64,000 nucleotides of DNA from Lentzea albidocapillata (lineage in GTDB: Bacteria; Actinomycetota; Actinomycetes; Mycobacteriales; Pseudonocardiaceae). Where the stretch lies: positions 1 through 64,000 of the forward strand of contig NZ_JOEA01000017.1 of assembly GCF_000719115.1 (NCBI RefSeq), in the 5' to 3' direction. Shown here piece by piece: positions 19,314-29,134 of the stretch. The position numbers and the translations under genes were made by a program. Position 1 is the stretch's first letter; each line of letters begins with the position of its first letter. A model generated the notes under the pieces. The model worked only from the letters and a program-made list of their open reading frames with translations, did no database searches and was not told the origin of the DNA.

Positions 19314-20263
19314 CGCGGTGCTCCGATCCGCTCCGCCGCGCGCAGGCGCACCGGCGCCGCACGCGGGTTCTCCTCGATCTCCTGCTCGTTCGCGAGTTCC
19401 GCGCCCCTCGTGAGCAACTTGACCTCTGGCCCGTGGCCCGGCAACTCGACCGGCAGGCCCGGCGGAGTCTTGGACTTCGCCAGCTCCGCCAGCGCGTGCT
19501 TCACCATCCGGTCCTCAAGGGACTGGTACGACTCGACGACGATCCGGCCGCCGACGGCCAGCACACCCAGGGCGGCCGGCAGCGCGAGCCGCAACGACTC
19601 CAGCTCGCCGTTGACCTCGATCCGCAACGCCTGGAACGTGCGCTTCGCCGGATGCCCGCCGGTGCGCCGCGAAGCCGCAGGCACGACGGCGTAGAGCAGC
19701 TCGACGAGCCGGCCACTGTTCGTGAACGGCTCCTTCTCGCGCTCCCGCAGCACCGCGGAGGCGATCTTGCCCGCGAACCGCTCCTCGCCGTAGGTGGAGA
19801 GGACCCGCGCGAGATCGCCGTGGGCGTACGTGTTCAGCACGTCCGCCGCCGTCATGCCGGTGCCCTTGGACATCCGCATGTCGAGCGGCGCGTCCTTGGA
19901 GTACGCGAACCCGCGTTCCTCCTCGTCGAGCTGCAACGAGGACACGCCGAGGTCCATCAGCACACCGTCCACATGCGAGTAACCCAGGTCTTCCACGGCT
20001 TCGTCGATGTGGTCGTAGGTGACGTTGACGAGGTGGACGCGGTCACCGTGGCGCGCGAGCCGCTTGCCGGCCATCTCGATGGCCTGCGGGTCGCGGTCGA
20101 GCCCGATGAGCGTGAGCTCGGGGTGGGCGCTCAACAGCGCGTCGGAATGGCCGCCCATGCCGAGCGTCGTGTCGACGACGACGGCGGGCTTGCCGGAGAG
20201 CGCTGGAGCGAAGAGTTCCAGGACGCGGTCCAGCAGCACCGGAACGTGCCGCGGCTGATCCAT
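19310..20263 (-). CDS. rsmH: 16S rRNA (cytosine1402-N4)-methyltransferase RsmH
   Basis: Methylates N4 of C1402 in 16S rRNA, using S-adenosylmethionine. The start [11 protein letters not shown] at 20263 has GAGGGACG upstream and is the family's usual N-terminus; the longer open frame to 20956 runs through mraZ in another frame and is a shadow. The SAM-binding segment [16 protein letters not shown], the segment [21 protein letters not shown] and the [11 protein letters not shown] motif are all present. It has 317 residues, normal for the family, and is second in the dcw operon. Confidence 0.96.
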   Translation of the reverse strand: MDQPRHVPVLLDRVLELFAPALSGKPAVVVDTTLGMGGHSDALLSAHPELTLIGLDRDPQAIEMAGKRLARHGDRVHLVNVTYDHIDEAVEDLGYSHVDGVLMDLGVSSLQLDEEERGFAYSKDAPLDMRMSKGTGMTAADVLNTYAHGDLARVLSTYGEERFAGKIASAVLREREKEPFTNSGRLVELLYAVVPAASRRTGGHPAKRTFQALRIEVNGELESLRLALPAALGVLAVGGRIVVESYQSLEDRMVKHALAELAKSKTPPGLPVELPGHGPEVKLLTRGAELANEQEIEENPRAAPVRLRAAERIGAPR

Positions 20264-20430
20264 CGTCCCTCTACTCCCCTGATGCGCGTTTCGGGTGACG
20301 TCAGGTCCCCGCCCGCCCGTCGAACCTGGCGCCGGGGAAGGTGCGCCAGGGCCGATGATCGAGCGGACCGAGGCCTCACGGCACCCGAATCGCGTGTGGA
20401 ACATCCGGCCTGTTGCTCGGCTGACCGCCA

Positions 20431-20862
20431 TCAGAAGACGCCCGGAATGACCTCCTCGCGAGCCGTGGCGTAGCCGTCCTCGTGCTCGTCGAGATAGGTC
20501 TGCCAGGCCGCCGCGTCCCAGATCTCCATCCTGGTGAACGCGCCGACGACCACGCACTCCTTGGTCAGCCCGGCATACCGGCGCAGTTCCGGTGCGATCA
20601 GGACGCGGCCCTGACCGTCCGGACGCTGCTCGTCCGTTCCTGCGAACAGATACCGCTGGTAGGCGCGTACGGCGTCGTTGGTGAACGGCGCCTCGGCGAC
20701 CTTCTTCGCCATCTGCTCGAACTCCGCCCGGGGAAACACGTACAGGCAGTGGTCCTGGCCCTTGGTGACCATGAGACCTCCCGCCAGTTCGTCCCGGAAC
20801 TTCGCAGGCAGTGTCAGCCGGCCTTTGTCGTCGAGGCGCGGGTAGTGAGTGCCCAGGAACAC
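20431..20862 (-). CDS. mraZ: Transcriptional regulator MraZ
   Basis: A 143-residue DNA-binding protein made of two SpoVT/AbrB-like half domains, marked by [16 protein letters not shown] and [18 protein letters not shown]. In other bacteria MraZ forms a ring and binds phased TGGG-type repeats in its own promoter, repressing or activating the dcw operon. The GTG at 20862 is chosen because GGGAGGTGG lies just upstream and the protein then starts with the typical [11 protein letters not shown] 167-bp gap separates it from rsmH. Matching DNA boxes are present upstream. Confidence 0.96.
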   Translation of the reverse strand: MFLGTHYPRLDDKGRLTLPAKFRDELAGGLMVTKGQDHCLYVFPRAEFEQMAKKVAEAPFTNDAVRAYQRYLFAGTDEQRPDGQGRVLIAPELRRYAGLTKECVVVGAFTRMEIWDAAAWQTYLDEHEDGYATAREEVIPGVF

Positions 20863-20915
20863 GGCAACCACCTCCCTTGCCGGGCGACGCGACCGGCAGT
20901 GGAGCCCCCGTCTGC

Positions 20916-20956
20916 CCCACCGGCCGCCACAGTACCCCACTTTTCACCACAGTCAA
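20916..20956 (-). promoter_or_regulatory. mraZ promoter with four phased MraZ boxes
   Basis: On the minus strand four GTGG-N boxes (GTGGT, GTGGG, GTGGC, GTGGG) begin at 20950, 20940, 20930 and 20920, an exact 10-bp period, 54-88 bp upstream of the mraZ start. This matches the known architecture of MraZ operators. A TTGACT (20956-20951) and TACTGT (20934-20929) separated by 16 bp form a likely promoter that overlaps the first two boxes. This suggests autoregulation. Confidence 0.75.
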
Positions 20957-21011
20957 CGTTGAAACAGCTGTCCACGCAGCATGTCGTGACCTGTTTGCCC
21001 AGGTAGACGCC

Positions 21012-21037
21012 GTGGCACAGCGTGGGGGGACGGTGGG
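21012..21037 (+). promoter_or_regulatory. GTGG box array, proximal to mraZ
   Basis: Three GTGG boxes on the plus strand begin at 21012, 21022 and 21033 (spacing 10 and 11 bp). They resemble the mraZ array but point toward moxR. The G-rich composition makes a chance match possible. Confidence 0.4.
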
Positions 21038-21138
21038 GGAGCTGATGCGTCACCACCTTCGCGGGTGAGAGTTCAGCCCTGATTAAGCACTCGAACGGCC
21101 TAGAAAATTCAACGAAAACAGCGCGTGACCGCGAGATG

Positions 21139-21163
21139 GTGGGGGAAGGTGGAAACTGGTGAA
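21139..21163 (+). promoter_or_regulatory. GTGG/GTGA box array facing moxR
   Basis: GTGGG, GTGGA and GTGAA begin at 21139, 21149 and 21159, an exact 10-bp period, about 45 bp before a TTGACA hexamer and 105-130 bp before the moxR start. The spacing equals that of the MraZ array upstream of mraZ. MraZ control of the moxR operon is an inference. Confidence 0.45.
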
Positions 21164-21267
21164 GCGAACCCGATGTAGCCCGCAGGTGTAGGGCACTTCG
21201 CCGTGGTTTGACACACTGCGTGAAACGCTCACACGTCCGTGTTCCGGACACGGCTGCTGGAGGTTTA

Positions 21268-22320
<1,053 letters not shown>

Positions 22321-22322
22321 CG

Positions 22323-23588
22323 ATGCGCACCGCACTCTCCGGTCTGACCACACGCGGAAGATGCTTGCTGGCCGCGGGGTTCGCCGCCGGAGTGTGCGCC
22401 GCTGTGCTGAACGAACGCGATCTGCTGCGGGTCGCCGCCTTCGTGATCGCGCTGCCCCTGCTGGCCGCGTGGCTCGCGACGAGGGCTCGGGTGGGGTTGC
22501 ACGCCGCCCGGTTCCTCGCCCCGAGCCGGGTGCCGGTGGGTGCGGCGGCCGAGGTGAAGCTCGACCTGCGCAGCACCGGCCGGCTGCCCACGGGCGGGCT
22601 GATGCTGGAGGACACCGTGCCGTACGCCCTGGGCGCGCGACCGCGGTTCCTGGTGGAGCGGCTGCCCCGCAACACGCCGACGTCGTTGCGCTACCCGCTC
22701 AAGCCGGTGATGCGCGGCATCCAGCAGGTCGGCCCGCTGATGGCGCGGATCACCGACCCGTTCGGCCTCGCCGAGTTCGACCGCGAGCTCGCGGGCCGTT
22801 CCCGGCTGGTCGTGGTGCCGCGGGTGGTGCGGCTGTCGGGTCTGCCCGGCGGCTCCGGCATGGGTGCGGGCGACGACGGCTCGGTGCGGCTGCGGGCCGG
22901 TCAGGGCGAGGACGACGCGGTGGTGCGGCAGTACCGGCAGGGCGATGACCTGCGGAAAGTCCACTGGCGGTCCACGGCTCGGCGCGATGAGCTGATGGTG
23001 CGCGTCGAGGAACGTCCGTGGCGCGGTGGCACGACGGTGCTGCTCGACCACCGCGTGTACGCCCACCGCGGCAGCGGGCCCACGGCGTCACTGGAGTGGG
23101 CCATCTCGTTCGCGGCGTCCATCTGCCTGCACCTGCACCACTTCGGCCACCAGGTGCGCCTGGTCTCCGAGGACGGGCGGGTGCTCGCGGGCGGGTCGTC
23201 GGACGGCGGGCACAGCGACCACGTGGTGCTGGACTCGCTCGCGGCACTGCAGGGCTCGCACCGCCGTGAGCTCAGCGGCGGCATGGACCCCGGCGCGGGC
23301 CAGGAGGTCATCGCGGTGCTCGGCGGTCTCTCGCCGGCGTCGGCGGAGGAACTGGTCCGGTACCGGCCGCGCGGCACCCGCAGCCTGGCCGTGTTGCTGG
23401 ACGTGAACGCCTGGTCCGGTGGGACCGACGCCGCCGCTCCGGAACCCGAGGACGCCCGGCGGCTGCTGGGCGGTGCGGGCTGGGGCGTGGCGATCGCGAA
23501 GCCGTCCGCGTCGATGCAGCAGGTGTGGCAGGAGCTGTGCGCCTCGGCCGGATCCCGGGGCCCGTCGTTTCGCTCGGAGGTGGGCTGA
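22323..23588 (+). CDS. DUF58 domain membrane protein
   Basis: A 421-residue protein with two N-terminal membrane helices (about residues 10-50). An outside or linker region follows, and then the DUF58 domain with the signature GDDLRKVHWRSTARRDELMVR. The family has a von Willebrand factor A-like fold, and its function is unsettled; it partners with MoxR. The 1-bp overlap (TGATG) with the next gene indicates coupling. Confidence 0.88.
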   Translation: MRTALSGLTTRGRCLLAAGFAAGVCAAVLNERDLLRVAAFVIALPLLAAWLATRARVGLHAARFLAPSRVPVGAAAEVKLDLRSTGRLPTGGLMLEDTVPYALGARPRFLVERLPRNTPTSLRYPLKPVMRGIQQVGPLMARITDPFGLAEFDRELAGRSRLVVVPRVVRLSGLPGGSGMGAGDDGSVRLRAGQGEDDAVVRQYRQGDDLRKVHWRSTARRDELMVRVEERPWRGGTTVLLDHRVYAHRGSGPTASLEWAISFAASICLHLHHFGHQVRLVSEDGRVLAGGSSDGGHSDHVVLDSLAALQGSHRRELSGGMDPGAGQEVIAVLGGLSPASAEELVRYRPRGTRSLAVLLDVNAWSGGTDAAAPEPEDARRLLGGAGWGVAIAKPSASMQQVWQELCASAGSRGPSFRSEVG

Positions 23589-26062
23589 TGGGATCCCGTT
23601 CCGCTCCGTCGAAGGGCGCCGAGCCCGAGTGGTTCACCTCGGCGACGCCGTGGATCGCCGCGCTGGCCGTGCTCTGCGCGTCCACCGCGCTGTCCGGCGT
23701 GATCGAGGGCGACCTGTGGCTGGTGCGCATCGGCGTGGTGATCGTCGCGATCACCGTGACCGGAGCGTTCCTGAGGGCGACCAGGCTGACCCCGCCGCTG
23801 GTCGCGATCGCCCAGGTCTTCGTGCTGTTGTGCCTGCTCACGGCGTTGCATACGCGGTCAGGCATCTTCCTGTTCATCCCTGGTCCTGACGCGCTGAGCG
23901 AACTCGGCGACGTGCTCTCGGAGTCCGTCGCGCAGGTGCAGACCGGGGTGCCTCCGGTGCACGCGTCACCGGCGATCCAGGCGCTCGTCGTGCTGGCGAT
24001 CGGCCTGGTCGCGGTGCTGGTCGACACGCTGGCTGTCGCGGCGGCGGCTCCGGCGGCGTCCGGTCTGGTGCTGCTGTGCGTGTTCGCGGTGCCCGCGTCG
24101 CTGGCCGACGAGATGCTGCCGTTCTGGACGTTCATCCTGGGTGCGGCGGCGTTCGCGCTGTTGCTCGCGGTCGACGGTCAGCACCGGCACGAGGCGTGGC
24201 GCGGCCGGCTCGGTTCCGGATCGGCCAGCGGGTCCGGCGGGTCCGCGACCTCGGTGGCGGCGATCGCGATGGTGATCGCGCTGGTCGTCGGCGCGGGCTT
24301 CACGCTCGTCGGCACGGTCGGCAGGCTGCCCGGCAGCGGCGGAGGTGGCGGCGGCAAGGGCGGCATCGGGCTGAGCGAGATGACGTCGTTGCGCGGCATG
24401 CTCAACCGCGGCCGCAGCGCCGAGGTGTTCTACGTGCGCGGCATGAACGATCCGATGTACATGCGGGCGTCGACGCTCGCTCAGTACGTGCCGAACAAGG
24501 GCTGGGAACGCGGCAGTCCTCCCGGCGGCCAGCCCGCGCGCGGTGAGCTTCCGCCGCAGCCGGGCGACCGCGGCGAGGGCAGGACCACCCGGATCAACAT
24601 CGAGCCGCGCGACTGGCGGAGCTTCTGGCTGCCGACCTACGGCGCCGTCCGCCGCATCGACACCCCGGACGACGACTACCAGTTCGACCCGAAGAAGGGC
24701 GTGATCTACACCCAGCGGGAGCGTGAACCCGCGTCCTACGAGCTCGACACGGTGATGTCGACGCCGACGAAGCAGGCGCTGCGGCTGGCACCGGCCCAGG
24801 CGAACGCGGTCGATGGCGAGTACTACAAGTTCGACGGGGTCGAGCAGCAGGTCGTGGACCTCGCGAAGAGGATCGTCGCGGGCGCCACGAACGACTTCGA
24901 CAAGGCGGCCGCGCTCACGGCCTTCTTCAACGGTCCCACCACCGAGTTCCAGTACAAGCTCGAGACCGGCGGCGACATCACGACCGACGCGCTGACGGAC
25001 TTCGTGCTGCGGGGCAAGATCGGCTACTGCGAGCAGTTCGCGTCCGCGATGGCCGTGATGGCGCGGGTGGTGGGACTGCCGTCGCGGGTGGCGATCGGCT
25101 TCACCGCCGGCGTTCCGTCCGCGGACGGCTCCCACCGCGTGATCAGCACCGAGGACGCCCACGCGTGGGTCGAGATCTTCTTCCCGAACTACGGCTGGAT
25201 GACGTTCGACCCGACCCCGGTCAACGACGGCCGCGGGATCGTGCCGCCGTACCTGCGCGAGACCGCGCCGGGTCAGGAGGAGGTGCCGACCGCGAACACG
25301 CAGACCGAGTCGACCTCGGCCTCCACGACCGGGTCGGCCCAGGCCTCCGCCTCGCCCGACGGCACGGACGGTGACCAGGGGCTGCCGGCGGCGAGCTCCC
25401 AGGGGCCGCCGACGTGGCACCTGTGGGCGCTGGGCATCGTGCTGGTGCTGGCCATGCTGCTGTCGCTCCTCCTGGTGCTGGCGTTGCTCGGTGTGCTCAG
25501 CGCGGGCCTGCTGGGCGTGTCGTGGGCGCGCAAGCTGCTGATACCGGTCGCCGCCGCGCTGTGGCTGATGGGCGCAGGGCTCGCGGCCGCGTTGCTGTCG
25601 TGGTGGCTCGCGGTGCTGCTGGTGGTCGCCGGGGTGGTGCTCACGCCGCTGCTGGTGCGTGCCGTGCGACGGCGCAACCACCTGCTCGCCGTGACGGCGC
25701 TCGGTCCCGGCGCGGCCTCGGCCGCCTGGAGCGAGCTCATGGCCGAGTCGATCGACCGCGGTGCGCCCGTGCCGATGGCCGAGACGATCAGGATCGCCGC
25801 CCGCCGGTTGGCGCGCGAGCACAACCTGGACGACGCGGGCAAGGACGGCCTGCGGACGGTGATCGGGGCGATCGAGCGGTCCTGGTACAGCCCGAACCCG
25901 GCCGCCGACCCGTCGCTGCCCGGTGCCGTGGCCGCGGTGCGGCAGTCGTTGCGGCAGAACGCGCCACTGTCGCTGAGGGCGAGGCTGTTCCCGAAGTCGG
26001 TGCTCAAGCCGTCGCCCACGCCGGTGGCCGACACGGCTGAACGGGAGCCCGCCGGCGTGTAG
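23588..26062 (+). CDS. TgpA-like membrane transglutaminase
   Basis: An 824-residue protein. The N-terminal third is a bundle of about six membrane helices of the DUF3488/TgpA_N type. It is followed by a long periplasm-facing transglutaminase-core domain with the catalytic triad in GYCEQFASAM (Cys), DAHAWVEIFF (His) and the Asp of MTFDPTP. A Ser/Thr-rich spacer, more membrane helices and a C-terminal DUF4129-like cytoplasmic domain complete it. The family is essential in Pseudomonas; activity on cell-envelope proteins is inferred. ATG at 23588 follows CGGAGG. Confidence 0.9.
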   Translation: MGSRSAPSKGAEPEWFTSATPWIAALAVLCASTALSGVIEGDLWLVRIGVVIVAITVTGAFLRATRLTPPLVAIAQVFVLLCLLTALHTRSGIFLFIPGPDALSELGDVLSESVAQVQTGVPPVHASPAIQALVVLAIGLVAVLVDTLAVAAAAPAASGLVLLCVFAVPASLADEMLPFWTFILGAAAFALLLAVDGQHRHEAWRGRLGSGSASGSGGSATSVAAIAMVIALVVGAGFTLVGTVGRLPGSGGGGGGKGGIGLSEMTSLRGMLNRGRSAEVFYVRGMNDPMYMRASTLAQYVPNKGWERGSPPGGQPARGELPPQPGDRGEGRTTRINIEPRDWRSFWLPTYGAVRRIDTPDDDYQFDPKKGVIYTQREREPASYELDTVMSTPTKQALRLAPAQANAVDGEYYKFDGVEQQVVDLAKRIVAGATNDFDKAAALTAFFNGPTTEFQYKLETGGDITTDALTDFVLRGKIGYCEQFASAMAVMARVVGLPSRVAIGFTAGVPSADGSHRVISTEDAHAWVEIFFPNYGWMTFDPTPVNDGRGIVPPYLRETAPGQEEVPTANTQTESTSASTTGSAQASASPDGTDGDQGLPAASSQGPPTWHLWALGIVLVLAMLLSLLLVLALLGVLSAGLLGVSWARKLLIPVAAALWLMGAGLAAALLSWWLAVLLVVAGVVLTPLLVRAVRRRNHLLAVTALGPGAASAAWSELMAESIDRGAPVPMAETIRIAARRLAREHNLDDAGKDGLRTVIGAIERSWYSPNPAADPSLPGAVAAVRQSLRQNAPLSLRARLFPKSVLKPSPTPVADTAEREPAGV

Positions 26063-26074
26063 GTCCGAGACAGC

Positions 26075-26111
26075 CGAAGGGCCCGCCTCCCGTTGGGGGG
26101 CGGGCCCTTCG
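26075..26111. terminator. Bidirectional terminator
   Basis: A 13-bp perfect stem (CGAAGGGCCCGCC, 26075-26087 and 26099-26111) with an 11-nt loop sits between two convergent genes, the transglutaminase and the DUF3040 protein. It can stop transcription from both sides. Confidence 0.85.
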
Positions 26112-26131
26112 CTTCAGGCCTCTTGGTCTGG

Positions 26132-26527
26132 TTACTTCTCTTCGTCGAAGCGGCGGCGGAAGCGCTCTTCCATCCGTTCGGAGAACGAGCTGCGGCTGCG
26201 CGCGGGCTTGCCGTCCTCCTGCGCTCCCTCGGCGACCTGGTCACCACGACGCAACGTCGTCAGGGTGATGAGCGCACCGAAGAACATGAGCAGGAAGCCG
26301 AAGACGCTCACCACGGGAATGCTGGCGACCGAGAGCTGCGGGAGCATCACTCCGGTGATGAGCGCAGCCACGCCGACCACGAACAACACGATGCCCTGCA
26401 CGCGGCGTCGCTTGGACGGCCGCCGCAACTTGGCGCCCCGTACGGTAGATGCGAACTTCGGGTCCTCGGCGTAGAGCGCGCGCTCGATCTGGTCGAGCAG
26501 TCGCTGCTCGTGCTCGGAGAGTGGCAT
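26132..26527 (-). CDS. DUF3040 membrane protein
   Basis: A 131-residue actinobacterial protein beginning MPLSEHEQRLLDQIERAL, the DUF3040 signature. Two close membrane helices lie at about 46-66 and 70-92, and the basic C-terminal tail (SERMEERFRRRFDEEK) is probably helical. The ATG at 26527 has GGAGGAGG just upstream. DUF3040 genes are often found beside dcw or sigma-factor genes; no function is established. Confidence 0.88.
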   Translation of the reverse strand: MPLSEHEQRLLDQIERALYAEDPKFASTVRGAKLRRPSKRRRVQGIVLFVVGVAALITGVMLPQLSVASIPVVSVFGFLLMFFGALITLTTLRRGDQVAEGAQEDGKPARSRSSFSERMEERFRRRFDEEK

Positions 26528-26808
26528 CGTTCCTCCTCCGGCACAGCGGTCGCGGGCGCCGGGTGTTTTCGGTTTCCGCCGAACCCGGCGGACGACCCAC
26601 CCTGGGGACGTCACCTTCCAGGATACGATCCGCGCGCCCCGGCGACTAGCCAGTCGGCCTTCTCATACGGTCTGATCTGTCACCATCATCCTCCTGGGGC
26701 AGTGGTGAGGCCTTCGTGAGGCCTGTTCCAGCCCCTTGTGGCCTTCCGTTCACACCTGGTTCGGCCGCGCGATCCGTCCGCGACAGCCCCGCTTGCTCGG
26801 ATCAGCGC

Positions 26809-27315
26809 ATGACCGAACTCATCGTCAACGGCGCCGCCGAGCAGGGCCTGACCGGCTGGCTCGTCGTCGCGGGCGCCCCCGTCGTGCTGCGGTACGACAC
26901 GGGCCAGGGGTATCCGGGGCCGGGTGATCCCGGTCCGGCGCAGCGCGGCTCGTCGTTCTTCGGCGGCGGCGACACGCCACTGAGCACGCTGCGACAGAGC
27001 GTGACACTGCCGCGCCGGTCGTCTCAGTTCGCGGTGTCCGCGTGGCTCGGCGGCTACGCCGCGCAGCAGGACGGCGCCCGGCTGTCGGTGGAGTTCCTCG
27101 ACGCCGGCGGCACCCCGCGCGGTCTGGTGGTGCTCGGTCCGGTGACGGCGGAGGAACGCTCGAGCCGCACCAGCCTGCTCGAGCGGTCGGCGCGCGGCAC
27201 CGTGCCACCGGGCAGCCGCACCGCCGTCGTGACGCTGCAACTGACCCGTTCCGGTGGCGGCACGTCGAACGACGGCTACGCGGACAACATCTCGTTCACG
27301 GTCGGAGGCCGCTGA
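26809..27315 (+). CDS. Jelly-roll-like (CBM-type) hypothetical protein
   Basis: A 168-residue beta-rich protein. The N-terminus MTELIVNGAAEQGLTGW and the end GGTSNDGYADNISFTV match the general pattern of jelly-roll ligand-binding modules of the CBM4/9 or DUF642 kind (NGAFE...GW... DNISF). No signal peptide is visible with this start, nor with a longer in-frame start at 26716. Its stop overlaps the PhoD start by 1 bp, so the two are coupled. It may bind a glycan or phospho-ligand for its partner; this is inference. Confidence 0.7.
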   Translation: MTELIVNGAAEQGLTGWLVVAGAPVVLRYDTGQGYPGPGDPGPAQRGSSFFGGGDTPLSTLRQSVTLPRRSSQFAVSAWLGGYAAQQDGARLSVEFLDAGGTPRGLVVLGPVTAEERSSRTSLLERSARGTVPPGSRTAVVTLQLTRSGGGTSNDGYADNISFTVGGR

Positions 27316-28853
27316 TGCTGAACCGACGTGATCTCCTGCGCGCCGCGGCCGCCGCCGGCGCTCTCGGCACCGTGTGGCCGCTGTCGGCCGGCCTGTCTCC
27401 CGCCGAGGCTCACGCGGCCGCCCTGGACCTGGGCGCGTCGTGGGATCCAGCGCCGTTCACGCTGGGCGTCGGATCCGGGGACCCGTTGCCGGACAGCGTG
27501 GTCCTGTGGACGCGCCTGGCTCCCGAGCCGCTGGCGTTCGAGCAGCCGCTGCCCGAGATCGTCGAGGTCGAGTGGTCTGTTGCGTCCGATCGCACGATGC
27601 GCTCGCGGGTGGCGTGCGGGAGTGTCGCTTCGTCGAACCTGTTGGGGCACAGCGTGCACGTGCCCGTGCACGGTCTCCGGCCCGGCCGCACCTACTACTA
27701 CCAGTTCTCGGCTCTGGGCAAGCGTTCTCGTGTCGGTCGCACGCGCACGGCCCCTGTCGGCCCGGTGTCTCGCGTCAGGTTCGCGACGGCGAACTGCCAG
27801 GCTTTCCACGACGGCTTCTACGCCGCACACCGCGGCATCGCCGCCGAGAAGCTGGATTTCGTCGTGCACCTGGGCGACTACATCTACGAGCACGGCCAGG
27901 TCGGCGGCGCGCACGTGCGTGATCACGAGGGCCCCGCCGTGCTGTCCCTTGCGGACTACCGGCGCCGCCACGCCTTGTACAAGGGCGATCCGTCGCTGCG
28001 CGACGCCCACGCGGCTCACCCCTTCTACCTGACGTGGGACGATCATGAGGTCGTCAACGACTACAGCGGCACCGACGGCTCAGCACCGTTCGTGAAGCGC
28101 CGCGCCGCCGCCTACCAAGCCTGGTACGAGCACCTGCCGATCCGCTCTGGGAGCGCTCTCGAACCACAGATCCACCGTCGTCGCCAGTGGGGTTCCCTCA
28201 TCGACCTGACCGTCCTGGACCTGCGCCAGTACCGGTCCGCGCAGAACCTGGCAGGCGGCACGATCCTGGGCGCCGAACAGAAGAAGTGGCTGCTGGACGG
28301 CATTTCCGGCGCCCGCGAGGCGTGGCAGGTGTGGATCAACTCGATCATGCTGTCGCAACTGGCCCGCACCGGCGGCGGCTACTACTTCACCGACCAGTGG
28401 GACGGCTTCCTGGCAGAACGCCGCGAGGTGCTCGGCCACGTCGCCGCCGAGGGCATGAAGGACCTCGTCGTGCTGACCGGCGACTGGCACTCGGCGTTCG
28501 TCGACGACATCAGGCCGGACTTCGACGACGTCACGTCGCCGGTCATCGGCACCGAGTTCACCGCGCACTCGGTCACGTCGGGCGCGTACTCGCCGGAGTG
28601 GAACGCGGCGAACGGGCCGGTGATGGGAGCGGCGAACCCGCACCTGAAGTACTTCGAGGGCAACAGGTACGGGTACGACGTCTACGAGGTGACGCCTCAG
28701 CGGTTCACCACGCACATGAAGGTGATCGGGGACCGGCGGGACGCCTCGTCGCCGGTGTCGACGCTGACCACGTTCCACGTCGACCGGGGGAAGGCCGGGA
28801 GCTACGAGGATCCGGCGACTGTCGGGTCGCCTGCGCAGTACCGGCGTCCCTGA
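27315..28853 (+). CDS. phoD: PhoD-like alkaline phosphatase/phosphodiesterase, Tat-exported
   Basis: A 512-residue secreted metallo-phosphoesterase. The N-terminus MLNRRDLLRAAAAAG is a twin-arginine signal, fitting the PhoD family, which is exported folded with its Fe/Ca cofactor. A PhoD N-terminal beta domain (FTLGVGSGDPLPDSVVLWTRLAPEP) is followed by the catalytic domain with HLGDYIYEHG, TWDDHEVVNDYSG and VLTGDWHSAFV, which carry metal ligands. It releases phosphate from extracellular phosphate esters. The gene is coupled to the jelly-roll gene upstream. Confidence 0.93.
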   Translation: MLNRRDLLRAAAAAGALGTVWPLSAGLSPAEAHAAALDLGASWDPAPFTLGVGSGDPLPDSVVLWTRLAPEPLAFEQPLPEIVEVEWSVASDRTMRSRVACGSVASSNLLGHSVHVPVHGLRPGRTYYYQFSALGKRSRVGRTRTAPVGPVSRVRFATANCQAFHDGFYAAHRGIAAEKLDFVVHLGDYIYEHGQVGGAHVRDHEGPAVLSLADYRRRHALYKGDPSLRDAHAAHPFYLTWDDHEVVNDYSGTDGSAPFVKRRAAAYQAWYEHLPIRSGSALEPQIHRRRQWGSLIDLTVLDLRQYRSAQNLAGGTILGAEQKKWLLDGISGAREAWQVWINSIMLSQLARTGGGYYFTDQWDGFLAERREVLGHVAAEGMKDLVVLTGDWHSAFVDDIRPDFDDVTSPVIGTEFTAHSVTSGAYSPEWNAANGPVMGAANPHLKYFEGNRYGYDVYEVTPQRFTTHMKVIGDRRDASSPVSTLTTFHVDRGKAGSYEDPATVGSPAQYRRP

Positions 28854-28856
28854 ACG

Positions 28857-28955
28857 TGTCAGACCCGCTGAGTAAGCTCGGATTCGGGGGTTCCCGGGCC
28901 CTGTGTGGCCGGAGGGTGGAGCCCCCGAATCCGATGCTAGTCAGCGGGTCTGACA
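28857..28955. terminator. Large two-part hairpin between convergent genes
   Basis: The outer arms are 15-bp and perfect (TGTCAGACCCGCTGA at 28857-28871 and its complement at 28941-28955). Inner arms of 16 bp (28879-28894 and 28918-28933) match with one G:U-type mismatch. It lies 3 bp past the phoD stop codon and is followed by TTTC on the plus strand. It probably terminates phoD. Confidence 0.8.
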
Positions 28956-29042
28956 GTTTCTGGCGGGTCGGTTCTGGCCGTATCGCTTGGCCGTGAGTTC
29001 CGACCGCACCGCCTGGTCGTCGGTTTCGGGCAGGCGGCTTGG

Positions 29043-29134
29043 GCCGTCAGGTCCGGCCGTCAGTTCCAGCCGTCAGTTCCACACCATCAGGTCCGGCCGG
29101 TCAGGTCCGCACCGTCAAGGTCCGGCCGGTCAGC
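29043..29134. repeat. Degenerate tandem repeat of a GTCAGGTCC unit
   Basis: Seven copies of GTCAG(G/T)TCC or close variants begin at 29046, 29059, 29072, 29086, 29100, 29114 and 29129, so the period is 13-15 bp. The last unit overlaps the stop codon of the subtilase gene. The repeats are otherwise non-coding. Confidence 0.8.

Larger units (their letters stand above)
20863..21267. other. Divergent control region between mraZ and moxR
   Basis: A gap of 405 bp without a gene. It contains the mraZ promoter with its box array on the minus strand, and two further GTGG arrays on the plus strand facing moxR. A plus-strand TTGACA at 21208-21213 may be the moxR -35 element; its -10 is not clear. These sites are listed separately. 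Confidence 0.7.

Noticed and set aside
20264..20956. N-terminal extension of rsmH
   Set aside because: It overlaps mraZ in another frame; the internal ATG has a ribosome site and the typical RsmH start.
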